From Pseudochelatococcus sp050946405 (lineage in GTDB: Bacteria; Pseudomonadota; Alphaproteobacteria; Rhizobiales; Beijerinckiaceae): DNA of 64,000 bases. The position numbers were made by a program, and so were the translations under genes. The notes under the pieces were generated by a model. The model made no database searches. It was not told the origin of the DNA and saw only the letters and a program-made list of their open reading frames with translations. The stretch lies in contig NZ_JBMNUS010000001.1 in assembly GCF_050946405.1 (NCBI RefSeq), positions 62,001 to 126,000 of the forward strand, given 5' to 3'. Each line of letters starts with the position of its first letter. The stretch's first letter is position 1. Below are positions 42,888-51,963 of this stretch, piece by piece.

Positions 42888-45800
42888 GCATTCTTTTCCA
42901 CCCGCTGAACATCTATGTTCTGGGGCTCGGCGGCGGCTTCCTTCTTCCGCTGGCGGGCAGGCTGGCGAAGCCGCGCACGGAGCCGGCGCTCCTTGCGGCG
43001 CTGTCGGGCCTCGTCGTCATCAGCGGCGCGTGCCTCATGCGCGTCGTGCGGGACGGCCACGCCATCGAGGCGCTCGTCGCGGGCGCGTCGCCGCCCGTGA
43101 CGATCGGCCTGCGCCTCGGCCTCGCGGAAGGCGTCGTCGCGCTATGCGTCAACATCCTGGCGCTGCTCGGCGCCATTCACATGAGGCGGCATCTGCGCGA
43201 GCACGGCGGGGCGGCGGCGCTCTGGCTGATCGGCGTGACGGGCGTCAACGGCATGGTGATGACGGGCGATCTGTTCAGCCTGTTCGTATTCATGCAGATG
43301 ACCTTCATCGCCGTCTACGGCCTGTCGGGCCTCGCCGACGCGGCGAGATCGCTCGCGGCGGTCTTCAAGTACGTCATCGCGACCGCCCTCGCCGCGTCCT
43401 TCTTCCTGCTGGCGACCGCCCTGCTCTATCATGCGGCGGGCACCTTGCGCATCGACACGCTCGCGAGCCTGCCGCAGCCGGCGGACAGGATCGGCGCGAC
43501 AGCGCTCCTGCTGCTGCTTTCCGCGCTGCTCGTGATGCTGAAACCGTTTCCCGCCAACGGCTGGGCCATCGACATCGACGAAACGGCGACCGGCGGAACC
43601 GCCGCCTTCATCCTCGCGGGCGGAGCGGGAGTGCTTTTCACCTTCTGGAAGCTGCTGCCGCTGTTCGCGCCGTGGCATGCGCTGATCGCCTTCTCCGGCG
43701 GCCTCACTTTCATCGCCTCCGGCCTGCTCGCCCTGCGACAGGTGCGGGTGCGGCGGATGCTCGGCTATTCCTCCGCCGGCCAGGCGGGCCTTGCGCTGCT
43801 GGCGCTCGCGCTGCTGGAGAAGGCCGGCGCCGGGGAAGCGGCGCCGCTCGTCGCGGGCGGGCTCGCCTTCAACCATCTGCTGGCGAAAACGGGCCTGTTC
43901 TGGCTGTGCGACCTCGTGGGGCGTCAGTCCACGGCGGGGTGGTCGCCCGTCGCGCGCCGGCGGGTGCTGATGGCGTCCTTCGCGGCGCTGGTGGCGGCGC
44001 TCGCCGGCCTGCCGCCGTTTCCCGGCTTCTGGGCGAAATGGGAACTGACGATGCGGCTCTCCGCCGCCGGTTACGGCTGGGCGCTGGCGGCGATTCTCGC
44101 CGGCTCCTTGCTGGAGGCGGCCTGCCTGTTCCGCTGGCTGGGGCGCTCGCTGCACATGCATGGCGACGAGACGTTGCCCGTCACCGGGCCGCTCAGCGTC
44201 GCGCCGGTGGTTTGCGTCGTGGCCCTGCTGCTCGCGGGCGGCGTCCTCGCCGCCGCCCTCGTCGCCCCCGCTGCGCTGTGGGTGTTCCTGCCGCCGGCCA
44301 CGGGCGTGGCGCTGGCCGCCGTCGAGCGCCGGCTCGGGGCGAGGCTGCCGGGCCGGGCGCGGGCGGCGCTCGCGCTGGCCGCGCTCATCCTTGTCGGGCC
44401 GTTCCTGTTGCCGGCAGCGGACGGCCTCGGCCGGCTGTTCGGCATCCTCTTCATCGCAGGCGGTTTCGTCATCGGCATCGGCGCGCTTCATCGCGCCGAT
44501 CCGCGACCGTTCTACCATCCGCTGGCGGCCGCCATGCTCCTGTCGCTGACGGCGCTGGCCGGCGCGCGGACGGGGCTTGAATTCCTCGCCTGCTGGCAAT
44601 TTGCGACGCTGGCGTCCTACTTCCTCATCGCGCACGGCCGCTGGGCGGGATCGCAGACGCTGCGCTATCTGCTGTTCTCGCTCGGCGGGGCTTTCCTCCT
44701 GCTCGCGGGCTTCGGGCAGCTCCACGCCCTCACCGGCACGACCGCCCTCGGCGCTCCGGTCCTCACCGGGCCGGAAGCGGGCCCCGCCTTCCTCCTGCTC
44801 GCCGCCGGCTGTCTCGTTCAGGCAGGGATCGTCGGCGTGCATGTCTGGGCGCCCGGCGTCTACGCGCTCGCCGACGACGATCTGTCGGCGCTGCTGTCGG
44901 CCGTGACGGGCAAGGCGGCGATATTCGGGCTGCTGAGCATCACCGTCCCGGCGGCCGGCGCGGCCGCGATGCCCGAGGCCGGCCATCTCCTGGCGTGGCT
45001 CGGTTTCGCCACCGCGCTCGTTTGCGGCGGGCTTGCGCTTCTTCAGGACAGCATCAAGCGGATGCTGGCCTATGCGAGCCTGAGCCAGACCGGCTACATC
45101 GTCGCCGCCATCGGGCTGATGAGCCCCGCCGGCCGGGTGACGGCGCTATGCCTCGCCATCACTCACCTGCTGACGCAAGGCATCCTGTTTCTGGCCGCCG
45201 CCGGCATCCTGCTGCGCACGGGCGTGGGCACGTTCAGCAGCCTCGGCGGGCTTGCCGGCCGCATGCCGTGGACATTCGCCACAGCCCTCGTCTCGCTGGT
45301 CGCGACGGCCGGCCTGCCGCCGCTGGCCGGCGCCGGCGCGCCGTGGCTGCTGATCGGCGAGACGATCGGCAGGGAGTGGTACGCGCTCGCCGCCATGGGC
45401 TTTCTCGCGACCTTCGTCGGCTTCCTGTACATGCTGCGCATGGCCTGGGGCATCTTCCTGCGCGATCGGGGCGACGCCTTCGCCCATGTGGCCGAAGCGC
45501 CGCCGGCGCTCCTTGCGCCGCAGATCGTGCTGGCCGCAGGCATCGCCGCGCTGTCCCTCCATCCGGCGGCGCTGACGGCGGCCGTCGATCCGCTCTTCGC
45601 CGCCTCGCCCGCATTGCCGAATCCGCTGCCGGTGATGAGCGCGGCGATGATCGTGTCGCTGACGCTGTGCGGCGCCGCGATGCTGATCCATCGCCGCTGC
45701 GCCACGCCCTCCGCTCCCGGCGGGCGGGCAGCGGTCCGCGAGTTCCTGTTCCTTCTGCGGAGAGCGGTGCGGCAGATCGATATCCCTTCCGCCGGCGCGC

Positions 45801-45937
45801 TGTGGGACCGCGCCGCCGGGCTGGCGCCGAAACTGGCCGGAAATCTGCGCGCCTTGTACGACGGCAACGGCCAGACCTACCTGCTCCAGGTGCTCGTCTA
45901 CATCATCGCGCTTTTCAGCGGCTCGCGCTGGATCTGA
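42884..45937 (+). CDS. mrpD: Antiporter subunit with two fused NuoL/M/N-type domains
   Basis: A 1017-residue protein made of two complete antiporter (NuoM/MrpD-type) domains, about residues 1-470 and 540-910. Classical Mrp has MrpA and MrpD as separate genes; here one chain replaces both. By eye alignment, residues normally needed for proton transfer are altered. The TM5 glutamate is Gln in both domains (Q138 in SLFVFMQMTF; Q572 in FLACWQFATL). In domain 2 the TM7 lysine is Gln (Q646, CLVQAGIVGVHVW) and the TM12 lysine is Gln (Q765, THLLTQGILFL). Kept are K220 and K335 in domain 1 and K677 in domain 2. GTG start at 42884 overlaps mrpC. It is the last gene of the operon. Confidence 0.85.
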   Translation: MSILFHPLNIYVLGLGGGFLLPLAGRLAKPRTEPALLAALSGLVVISGACLMRVVRDGHAIEALVAGASPPVTIGLRLGLAEGVVALCVNILALLGAIHMRRHLREHGGAAALWLIGVTGVNGMVMTGDLFSLFVFMQMTFIAVYGLSGLADAARSLAAVFKYVIATALAASFFLLATALLYHAAGTLRIDTLASLPQPADRIGATALLLLLSALLVMLKPFPANGWAIDIDETATGGTAAFILAGGAGVLFTFWKLLPLFAPWHALIAFSGGLTFIASGLLALRQVRVRRMLGYSSAGQAGLALLALALLEKAGAGEAAPLVAGGLAFNHLLAKTGLFWLCDLVGRQSTAGWSPVARRRVLMASFAALVAALAGLPPFPGFWAKWELTMRLSAAGYGWALAAILAGSLLEAACLFRWLGRSLHMHGDETLPVTGPLSVAPVVCVVALLLAGGVLAAALVAPAALWVFLPPATGVALAAVERRLGARLPGRARAALALAALILVGPFLLPAADGLGRLFGILFIAGGFVIGIGALHRADPRPFYHPLAAAMLLSLTALAGARTGLEFLACWQFATLASYFLIAHGRWAGSQTLRYLLFSLGGAFLLLAGFGQLHALTGTTALGAPVLTGPEAGPAFLLLAAGCLVQAGIVGVHVWAPGVYALADDDLSALLSAVTGKAAIFGLLSITVPAAGAAAMPEAGHLLAWLGFATALVCGGLALLQDSIKRMLAYASLSQTGYIVAAIGLMSPAGRVTALCLAITHLLTQGILFLAAAGILLRTGVGTFSSLGGLAGRMPWTFATALVSLVATAGLPPLAGAGAPWLLIGETIGREWYALAAMGFLATFVGFLYMLRMAWGIFLRDRGDAFAHVAEAPPALLAPQIVLAAGIAALSLHPAALTAAVDPLFAASPALPNPLPVMSAAMIVSLTLCGAAMLIHRRCATPSAPGGRAAVREFLFLLRRAVRQIDIPSAGALWDRAAGLAPKLAGNLRALYDGNGQTYLLQVLVYIIALFSGSRWI

Positions 45938-46001
45938 GCATCGAAGCCGGCGGAAAACGCAAAAACATGCCGGCCGCTTCGTCCCGCAAGCCGGCGCGGC
46001 C

Positions 46002-46718
46002 TCATGTTTCCGGCAGGGCCGCCGTTTTGTGCGCCAGCCGGATCGGCTCCGGCAGGCGATAGCGCGTCGTGCAGCGCAGCGTCATCGCCACCGCCGTCGG
46101 AATATCGGCGCGATGGCCGGGCGAGATGAACATCGGCGAGACACCGGCGCGCGTGCGCACCACCGCGCCGATGGCCTCGACGGGGCGCTCCCCGCCCGCC
46201 CGGCGGCGCGGCGATGCGGCGGGATCGCGCACATGGTCATAAAGCCACGTCCATGCGCCCTTGCCGGCATCCGGCTCGTCGTGAAAGCCGCACAGCCGCG
46301 TCTTGCCGCAGCCGATGCCGGGCCGGTCGAGCAGCAGCCCCATATGGGCGGCGATGCCGATGCGGCGCGGATGGGCGATGCCGATGCCGTCGAACAGGAA
46401 GACATCGGGCTCCGCCCGCAACCGTGCGAAAGCCTCCACCAGCGCCGGCCCCTCGCGGAAGGTCAGCAACCCCGGCACATAGGGAAACGGCGTCGGCACG
46501 GTGGCGCGCGCCACCTCCACGACGGAAAAGTCCGGCAGGGCGCAGACCACGACGGCGGCGCGCGACAGGCCGTCCTTCACGCTGACGTCGACGCCCGCCA
46601 CGAGCCGGACCGCCGCGACATCGAGCGGCGTCTCGACGAGTTGCGCGCGCAATTCCTTTTGCAGCGCGATCGCCTCGCGCGGCGTCAGGTTCCACGCATG
46701 CAGGCGGCGAACGTCCAT
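46002..46718 (-). CDS. nfi: Endonuclease V
   Basis: Repair nuclease that cuts near deoxyinosine. The 238-residue protein has the family motifs LVAGVDVSVKDGLSRAAVVV (first catalytic Asp), FDGIGIAHPRRIGIAAHMGL (second Asp and the PRR-G-A-H signature) and GIGCGKTRLCG. The ATG at 46718 gives the usual N terminus (MDVRRLHAWNLTPREAIALQ); the open frame upstream lies inside ychF. It is 17 bases downstream of ychF, in the order pth, ychF, nfi. Confidence 0.93.
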   Translation of the reverse strand: MDVRRLHAWNLTPREAIALQKELRAQLVETPLDVAAVRLVAGVDVSVKDGLSRAAVVVCALPDFSVVEVARATVPTPFPYVPGLLTFREGPALVEAFARLRAEPDVFLFDGIGIAHPRRIGIAAHMGLLLDRPGIGCGKTRLCGFHDEPDAGKGAWTWLYDHVRDPAASPRRRAGGERPVEAIGAVVRTRAGVSPMFISPGHRADIPTAVAMTLRCTTRYRLPEPIRLAHKTAALPET

Positions 46719-46734
46719 CGCGCAAAAAACCGCG

Positions 46735-47832
46735 TCAGGTGTTGAAACGGAAGTGCAGCACATCGCCGTCGGCGACGACGTAATCCTTGCCTTCAAGACG
46801 GAACTTGCCGGCCTCGCGCGCGCCGGCCTCACCCTTGAACGCAACGTAGTCGTCATAGGCGACGGTCTCGGCGCGGATGAAGCCCTTCTCGAAATCCGTA
46901 TGGATGACGCCCGCCGCCTGCGGGGCGCGCGTGCCGGCGGTGATCGTCCAGGCGCGGGCCTCCTTGGGGCCGATGGTGAAATAGGTGAGGAGCCCCAGAA
47001 GATCGTAGCCGGCGCGGATCACGCGGTTGAGACCGGGCTCGGTGAGGCCGATGGCTTCGAGATATTCCTTCTGCTCTTCGGGCGGCAGCACGGCGATCTC
47101 GCTCTCGATCCGCGCGGAAACGACCACCGCGACCGCACCCTCCTCCTTCGCGCGCGCGAACACGCGGGCGGAAAAGTCGTTGCCGGATTCGGCGGCGCCC
47201 TCGTCCACGTTGCATACGTAAAGCACCGGCTTGGCGGTGAGCAGGCCGAGCTGGGAGAAGATGCGCTCCTCCTCCGGCTTGCGCTCCACGAGGCGGGCGG
47301 GCTTGCCGTCGCGCAGCAGGGGCAGCGTGCGGCTGACGATATCAAGCGTTTCCTTCGCCTCCTTGTCCTGCCCGCGCGCCCGCTTCTCCAGCGCCGTCAC
47401 CCGCTTTTCAAGGCTGTCGAGATCGGCGAGCATCAGTTCCGTCTCGATGGTCTCGATGTCGTTGACGGGATCGATGCGGCCCTCGACATGGGTGATGTCG
47501 CCGTCCTCGAAGCAGCGCACGACATGGGCGATGGCGTCGACCTCGCGGATATTGGCGAGGAACTGGTTGCCGAGCCCCTCCCCGCGCGAGGCGCCGCGCA
47601 CGAGGCCGGCGATGTCCACGAAGGTGAGGCGCGTCGGGATGATCTGTCCCGAACCCGCGATCTGCGCCAGCACGTCAAGACGCGGATCGGGTACCGCCAC
47701 GTCGCCGACATTGGGCTCGATGGTGCAGAAGGGATAGTTCGCCGCCTGCGCCGCCGCCGTCTGCGTCAGCGCGTTGAAAAGCGTGGACTTGCCGACATTG
47801 GGCAGCCCGACGATGCCGCATTTGAAACCCAT
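46735..47832 (-). CDS. ychF: Redox-regulated ATPase/GTPase YchF (Obg family)
   Basis: A 365-residue P-loop protein of the OBG/YchF family, which binds ribosomes and hydrolyses ATP. G1 loop GLPNVGKSTLFNAL at residues 8-21, G3 region FVDIAGLVRGASRGEGLGNQ, a coiled-coil insert and a C-terminal TGS domain (YFTIGPKEARAWTITAGTRA; FEKGFIRAETVAYDDYVAFK). Length and motifs are standard. Downstream of pth, as in many Alphaproteobacteria. Confidence 0.98.
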   Translation of the reverse strand: MGFKCGIVGLPNVGKSTLFNALTQTAAAQAANYPFCTIEPNVGDVAVPDPRLDVLAQIAGSGQIIPTRLTFVDIAGLVRGASRGEGLGNQFLANIREVDAIAHVVRCFEDGDITHVEGRIDPVNDIETIETELMLADLDSLEKRVTALEKRARGQDKEAKETLDIVSRTLPLLRDGKPARLVERKPEEERIFSQLGLLTAKPVLYVCNVDEGAAESGNDFSARVFARAKEEGAVAVVVSARIESEIAVLPPEEQKEYLEAIGLTEPGLNRVIRAGYDLLGLLTYFTIGPKEARAWTITAGTRAPQAAGVIHTDFEKGFIRAETVAYDDYVAFKGEAGAREAGKFRLEGKDYVVADGDVLHFRFNT

Positions 47833-47964
47833 GATCCTCGCCAGCGACGCCTTGAGGCGGCCGCCCCTTTCCTGCCAAACGATGTACTTTCCGTGGAGTG
47901 CCTGACGGCGCGCCGCCAGTCAATTGCCGATCGCAGCCTGCACCGATCGCGGCCCGCGCCGCTC

Positions 47965-48579
47965 TCAGCCCTGCGAGCGCTCGCCGACGCCCTTGACGTC
48001 CTTCCAGCCCCGCGCCTCCATCGCCAGATGCACGCGGTTCTGGAAGCTGGCGTCCTCGCCCTTCGCCAACAATTCCGCGCTGTCGGCGATCGCGCGGCAC
48101 AGGTCGTCCACCCACTCGAACTCGCCCTTGCCGAAATCGCCGAGCACGTAGCCGTGTACGCGCGCCTTGTCGCCCGGATGGCCGATGCCGAGGCGCACGC
48201 GCCGGTAGTCGTTGCCGATATGGGCCGAGATCGAACGCAGGCCGTTGTGGCCCGCGTTGCCGCCGCCCGTCTTGACGCGCAGCTTCGCCGGCGCGAGATC
48301 GAGCTCGTCATGCAGCACGGCGATGTCCGAAAGCGGTATCTTGTAGAACTGCGCCGCCTCCGCCACCGCGACGCCCGATTCGTTCATGAAGGTCTGCGGC
48401 AGCAGCAGGAGCGCGCGCCGCGTGCCGATCACGGCTTCCGCCGTCAGCCCATGAAAGCGCTTGCGCCATGGGGCGGCGTTGTGGGCGCGGGCGACGGCCT
48501 CCACCGCCATGAAACCGATGTTGTGGCGGTTGCGCGCATAACGGTCGCCGGGATTGCCCAGTCCGACAATGAGCTGCAT
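47965..48579 (-). CDS. pth: Peptidyl-tRNA hydrolase
   Basis: Recycles tRNA from stalled peptidyl-tRNA. 204 residues starting MQLIVGLGNPGDRYARNRHN, with the catalytic His in the NRHNIGF motif, FMNESG and the substrate loop KTGGGNAGHNGLRSI. The ATG at 48579 is the normal family start; the upstream open frame is not used. A short C-terminal tail follows the core. Between rplY and ychF, the usual order rplY-pth-ychF. Confidence 0.98.
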   Translation of the reverse strand: MQLIVGLGNPGDRYARNRHNIGFMAVEAVARAHNAAPWRKRFHGLTAEAVIGTRRALLLLPQTFMNESGVAVAEAAQFYKIPLSDIAVLHDELDLAPAKLRVKTGGGNAGHNGLRSISAHIGNDYRRVRLGIGHPGDKARVHGYVLGDFGKGEFEWVDDLCRAIADSAELLAKGEDASFQNRVHLAMEARGWKDVKGVGERSQG

Positions 48580-48731
48580 CACGCCCTCCCGATCACGAAC
48601 CGCGATGGCGCCGGCGCGCCGCTGTTTCCATAGTCCCGCGGCTTGCATGCGGCCCGATGTTCACGCCGGACGCAAGCCGCTTCAGGGCGGGCTTACGCTG
48701 AAAGCCCGCGCGGCGCTTGAGAGACGATCAT

Positions 48732-48758
48732 GCGGCCCCGGTCGTCGACCGGGGCCGC
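48732..48758 (-). terminator. GC-rich hairpin downstream of rplY
   Basis: Perfect 12-bp arms GCGGCCCCGGTC and GACCGGGGCCGC with a 3-base loop, 8 bases beyond the rplY stop on the minus strand. A second, weaker hairpin (GCGGGCTT/AAGCCCGC, 48688-48710) follows. There is no T run, so termination or attenuation before pth is likely but partial. Confidence 0.6.
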
Positions 48759-48765
48759 GACGGTC

Positions 48766-49380
48766 TTACGCGCCGGCCGCTTCCGTCGTCTCGCCTTCAA
48801 CGGCGACGGGCGGGACCACGGTCGCGATCGTCGCGTCGCGCTCGATCGCGCCAAGCTCGATGCCGGCCGGCAGCTTCAGCGTCTCGATATGCAGCGCGTC
48901 GCCGATTTCAAGCGCGCCCACGTCCACCTCCACATGGTCGGGGATGGCGTCCGCCGCCACGATCAGCGGCAGCTTGTGGTGAACGATGTTCAGCGTGCCG
49001 CCGTTCTTGACGCCGGGCGCGGTTTCCTCGTTGACGAAATGCAGCGGCACCTCGACCTCGATCTTCGCGCCGCGCGCCACGCGCAGGAAGTCGACATGGA
49101 TCGGGAAATCCTTCACCTTGTCGAGCTGGTAGTCGCGCGGAATGACGGTGGTCTTGCGGCCTTCGACCTCGATCTCGAACAGCGTGGACAGGAAACCGCC
49201 GGCGTAGATGAGATGCTTGGTTTCGTTGAAGTCGAGCGAGATCGGCTGGGCGGGCGCGCCGAGGCCGTAGATGACGGCGGGAACCTGGCCGTTGCGGCGG
49301 ATTGCACGGGCAGCCCCCTTGCCGACCCCTGCGCGCGCCGTGGCCTTGAGCGGCTTTGCCGTCGTAGTGGCAGCGGACAT
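48766..49380 (-). CDS. rplY: 50S ribosomal protein L25/general stress protein Ctc
   Basis: Binds 5S rRNA in the large ribosomal subunit. 204 residues: N-terminal L25 domain (ARAIRRNGQVPAVIYGLGAP) and the C-terminal Ctc/TL5 beta domain ending in an acidic Ala-rich tail. The start at 49380 is chosen because GAGG lies 9 bases upstream; the ATG at 49389 has the same GAGG directly touching it. First gene of rplY-pth. Confidence 0.96.
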   Translation of the reverse strand: MSAATTTAKPLKATARAGVGKGAARAIRRNGQVPAVIYGLGAPAQPISLDFNETKHLIYAGGFLSTLFEIEVEGRKTTVIPRDYQLDKVKDFPIHVDFLRVARGAKIEVEVPLHFVNEETAPGVKNGGTLNIVHHKLPLIVAADAIPDHVEVDVGALEIGDALHIETLKLPAGIELGAIERDATIATVVPPVAVEGETTEAAGA

Positions 49381-49511
49381 GATATTCATCCTCAAAAAGC
49401 GAAAAGCAAACGAATGCCGCAAATGCAAACGGCCGCGCAAACGCACGGCCCCAGAACTTCCGGCTCACGAAAGCGCCCGTGCCTCCAAGGGTGTCACGCG
49501 GGCGCAGGCGT

Positions 49512-49539
49512 CTTATAAAGATTTTTTCGCGGATTACAA
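49512..49539 (-). promoter_or_regulatory. Putative promoter of rplY
   Basis: Read on the minus strand, TTGTAA (49539-49534) and TATAAG (49517-49512) are separated by 16 bases, in an AT-richer patch about 130 bases upstream of rplY and just after the GNAT gene. Both hexamers are near consensus. Prediction by eye. Confidence 0.4.
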
Positions 49540-49553
49540 ACCCGAATCGCCGC

Positions 49554-50132
49554 TCAGTCGCGCGAAACCGCGCCGAGCTGCCGGATCATGAAGCGCGCGT
49601 CCGCGTCGTAGCTGCGCAGCGAGGCGGCGAGCCGCGCATCGTCGACGACGGCGAACGCCTGCCGTTCCCAGAACGGCACGGAGGCGTTCACCGCCACGAG
49701 CGACAGGTCGGCGAGGCCGATCGCGGCCGCATGATCCACGAGATGCGCGACCGCCCGCCCGCCCGCGCCGCTGCCGCGCGCCGCCGGCAGCAGGGCGAGA
49801 TCGTGGATGTAGAACGTCGCCGGGAAAGTCGGCATGGCCACCACGAGGCTGTCGAGCCGGGGCGGCATCATCGGATGCCAGGGATGGCTGACGACGTAGC
49901 CGGCCATCTCCTCTTCCCGCTCCAGCACGAGGCAGCCGGCCGGATAAAGCCGCAGCCGCTCGGCGAACACCTCGATACGCTCGGGATAGCCGGGATGCAC
50001 CCGCTCGCCGATGGCGTGCACGTCACCGAGATCGTCAGGCTCCATCGCGCGCCAGACGAACGGCGGGCCAGCCTCGCGCCCGGCTCCGCCCACATCCGAT
50101 ACGCTCCCGATCATCGTCATGTCGCCCCGCAT
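49554..50132 (-). CDS. GNAT-family N-acetyltransferase
   Basis: A 192-residue acetyl-CoA-dependent acetyltransferase. The GNAT core is visible: WRAMEPDDLGDVHAIGERVH at the start, FYIHDLALLPAARGSGAGGR (strand 4 and the acetyl-CoA pyrophosphate loop Q/RxxGxG/A in variant form) and LVAVNASVPFWERQAF (motif B). Substrate not predictable. It lies 46 bases downstream of def on the same strand. The first few codons offer two ATGs; the first is used here. Confidence 0.88.
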   Translation of the reverse strand: MRGDMTMIGSVSDVGGAGREAGPPFVWRAMEPDDLGDVHAIGERVHPGYPERIEVFAERLRLYPAGCLVLEREEEMAGYVVSHPWHPMMPPRLDSLVVAMPTFPATFYIHDLALLPAARGSGAGGRAVAHLVDHAAAIGLADLSLVAVNASVPFWERQAFAVVDDARLAASLRSYDADARFMIRQLGAVSRD

Positions 50133-50178
50133 GCCTCCTTCGTTTCTCCGCCGCCGCCGGCAAGACCGGCAAGGTTCT

Positions 50179-50709
50179 TCAGGCTTCGCCGCCGCGGCCG
50201 ACGGCCCTGGCCGCCTTGACGAACTTGCGGTTCACCCGTTCCCGCTTCAGCCGCGACAGATGATCGATGAACAGGACGCCGTTCAGATGATCGATCTCGT
50301 GCTGCAAGCAGGTCGCGAGCAGGCCGTCGGCCTCGATTTCCCGCGTCTCGCCCTCAAGATCCATGTAGCGCAGGCGGATGCGCGCCGGGCGCTCCACCTC
50401 CTCATAATACTCCGGGATGGAGAGGCAGCCCTCCTGATGGACGCGGAACGCGTCGTCCGACGCCCACACGATTTCCGGGTTGATGACGGTGAGCGGGTCG
50501 CGCCCCTCCTCGCGGCTGCCGACATCCACCACGAGCACCCGCTTCGCCACGCCGACCTGGATGGCGGCGAGTCCGATGCCGGGCGCATCATACATGGTTT
50601 CGAACATATCCGCGACAAGCGTGCGGATCTCGTCGGTCACAGTCGCCACCGGCTCGGAAATCAGCCGCAGCCGCGGGTCGGGAAGTACAAGAATGGGAAG
50701 GATGGTCAT
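50179..50709 (-). CDS. def: Peptide deformylase
   Basis: Metal enzyme removing the N-formyl group from new proteins. 176 residues with all three motifs: GIGLAAIQVG, EGCLSIPEYY (metal-binding Cys) and HEIDHLNGVLF (metal-binding His pair and catalytic Glu). Length normal. Divergent from rmuC with about 100 bases between the starts. Confidence 0.98.
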   Translation of the reverse strand: MTILPILVLPDPRLRLISEPVATVTDEIRTLVADMFETMYDAPGIGLAAIQVGVAKRVLVVDVGSREEGRDPLTVINPEIVWASDDAFRVHQEGCLSIPEYYEEVERPARIRLRYMDLEGETREIEADGLLATCLQHEIDHLNGVLFIDHLSRLKRERVNRKFVKAARAVGRGGEA

Positions 50710-50811
50710 CGTGTCTCTGCCTCAATGCAAGCGAGATAAGCGCTCTTGCGCCGAAGGTCAACATGTTCCTTATTCGTTCGGATTTTGCCGCGAATCGGCT
50801 ATATCTGCGCC

Positions 50812-51963
50812 ATGAATGCCTTGAATGACGCGCTGGTCCTGTTCGGTCATCCGCTGCCGCTGCCTTACGCCCTGGCGGGGGCGGGCGCGGCGGTTTTCGT
50901 GCTGCTCGGCATCATCGCGGCGCAACTCGCCGGGCTGTCGCGCGCGCGCCGGGCGGAGGCGGCGGCGGCGTTCGAGCGGGCGCGGGCGCTGGAGGAACGG
51001 CTCGCCGAGATGCGCGGCCTGCAAGCGCAGTTGACCGGGCGCATGCAGACGGTGGCGGAGGTCTTCGGCACGCGGCAGAACGATCTCGCCCGTTTCGTCT
51101 CCGAGCGGATCGAGGGGTTGCAGCATCGGATGGGGCAAAATCTCGACGCCTCCACCCGCCATACCGCCGCCCATCTCGCGACCCTCAACGAGCGGCTGGC
51201 GCTGATCGACGCCGCGCAGAAAAGCCTGACGGAACTGTCCGGCCACGTCGTCGGGCTGAAGGACGTGCTCGCCAACAAGCAGGCGCGCGGGGCCTTCGGG
51301 CAGGGGCGGATGGAGGCCATCATCCGCGACGGGCTGCCGGCGAACGGCTATCGCTTCCAGCCGACGCTTGCCAACGGCAAGCGGCCCGACTGCCTCATCG
51401 ACCTGCCGGGCGATCTGCCGCTGGCGATAGACGCCAAGTTTCCGCTGGAGGGGATCACCGCCTTTCGCGAGGCGGCGGATACCGAGGCGCGGCGGCGCGC
51501 CGTCCAGCGCGTGCGCAACGATGTCGGCTACCACATCCGCGATGTGGGCGAAAAATATCTGGTGCCCGGCGAGACGCAGGACACGGCGCTGCTGTTCGTG
51601 CCCTCCGAGTCGGTCTACGCCGACCTGCACGAGCATTTCGACGATCTGGTGCAGCGTGCGCACCGCGCGCGGGTCATCTTCGTCTCGCCCTCCCTGCTGA
51701 CCATGGCGATCCAGCTCGTGCAGTCGCTGGTGCGCGACACGCGCATGCGCGCGGAGGCGCGGACGATCCAGACGGAAGTCGGCCGCCTGCTCGACGATGT
51801 CGGCCGCCTGCGCGAGCGGGTCGAGAAGCTCGATCTGCATTTCCGGCAGGCGCAGGAGGATGTCGGCCAGATCCGCCTTTCCGCCGACAAGGTGACGCGG
51901 CGCGGGGCGGCGGTCGCTGCGCTGGAGTTCGAGGAGCATCCCGCTCCTCACGCCCCCGAATAG
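50812..51963 (+). CDS. rmuC: DNA recombination protein RmuC
   Basis: A 383-residue protein: N-terminal membrane helix (ALAGAGAAVFVLLGIIAAQL), a coiled coil (about 40-130) and the RmuC nuclease-like domain with RPDCLIDLPGDLPLAIDAKF, then a second coiled coil. RmuC is linked to limiting DNA inversions between short inverted repeats. ATG at 50812 gives the membrane anchor. Its end overlaps the convergent regulator gene by 16 bases. Confidence 0.95.
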   Translation: MNALNDALVLFGHPLPLPYALAGAGAAVFVLLGIIAAQLAGLSRARRAEAAAAFERARALEERLAEMRGLQAQLTGRMQTVAEVFGTRQNDLARFVSERIEGLQHRMGQNLDASTRHTAAHLATLNERLALIDAAQKSLTELSGHVVGLKDVLANKQARGAFGQGRMEAIIRDGLPANGYRFQPTLANGKRPDCLIDLPGDLPLAIDAKFPLEGITAFREAADTEARRRAVQRVRNDVGYHIRDVGEKYLVPGETQDTALLFVPSESVYADLHEHFDDLVQRAHRARVIFVSPSLLTMAIQLVQSLVRDTRMRAEARTIQTEVGRLLDDVGRLRERVEKLDLHFRQAQEDVGQIRLSADKVTRRGAAVAALEFEEHPAPHAPE

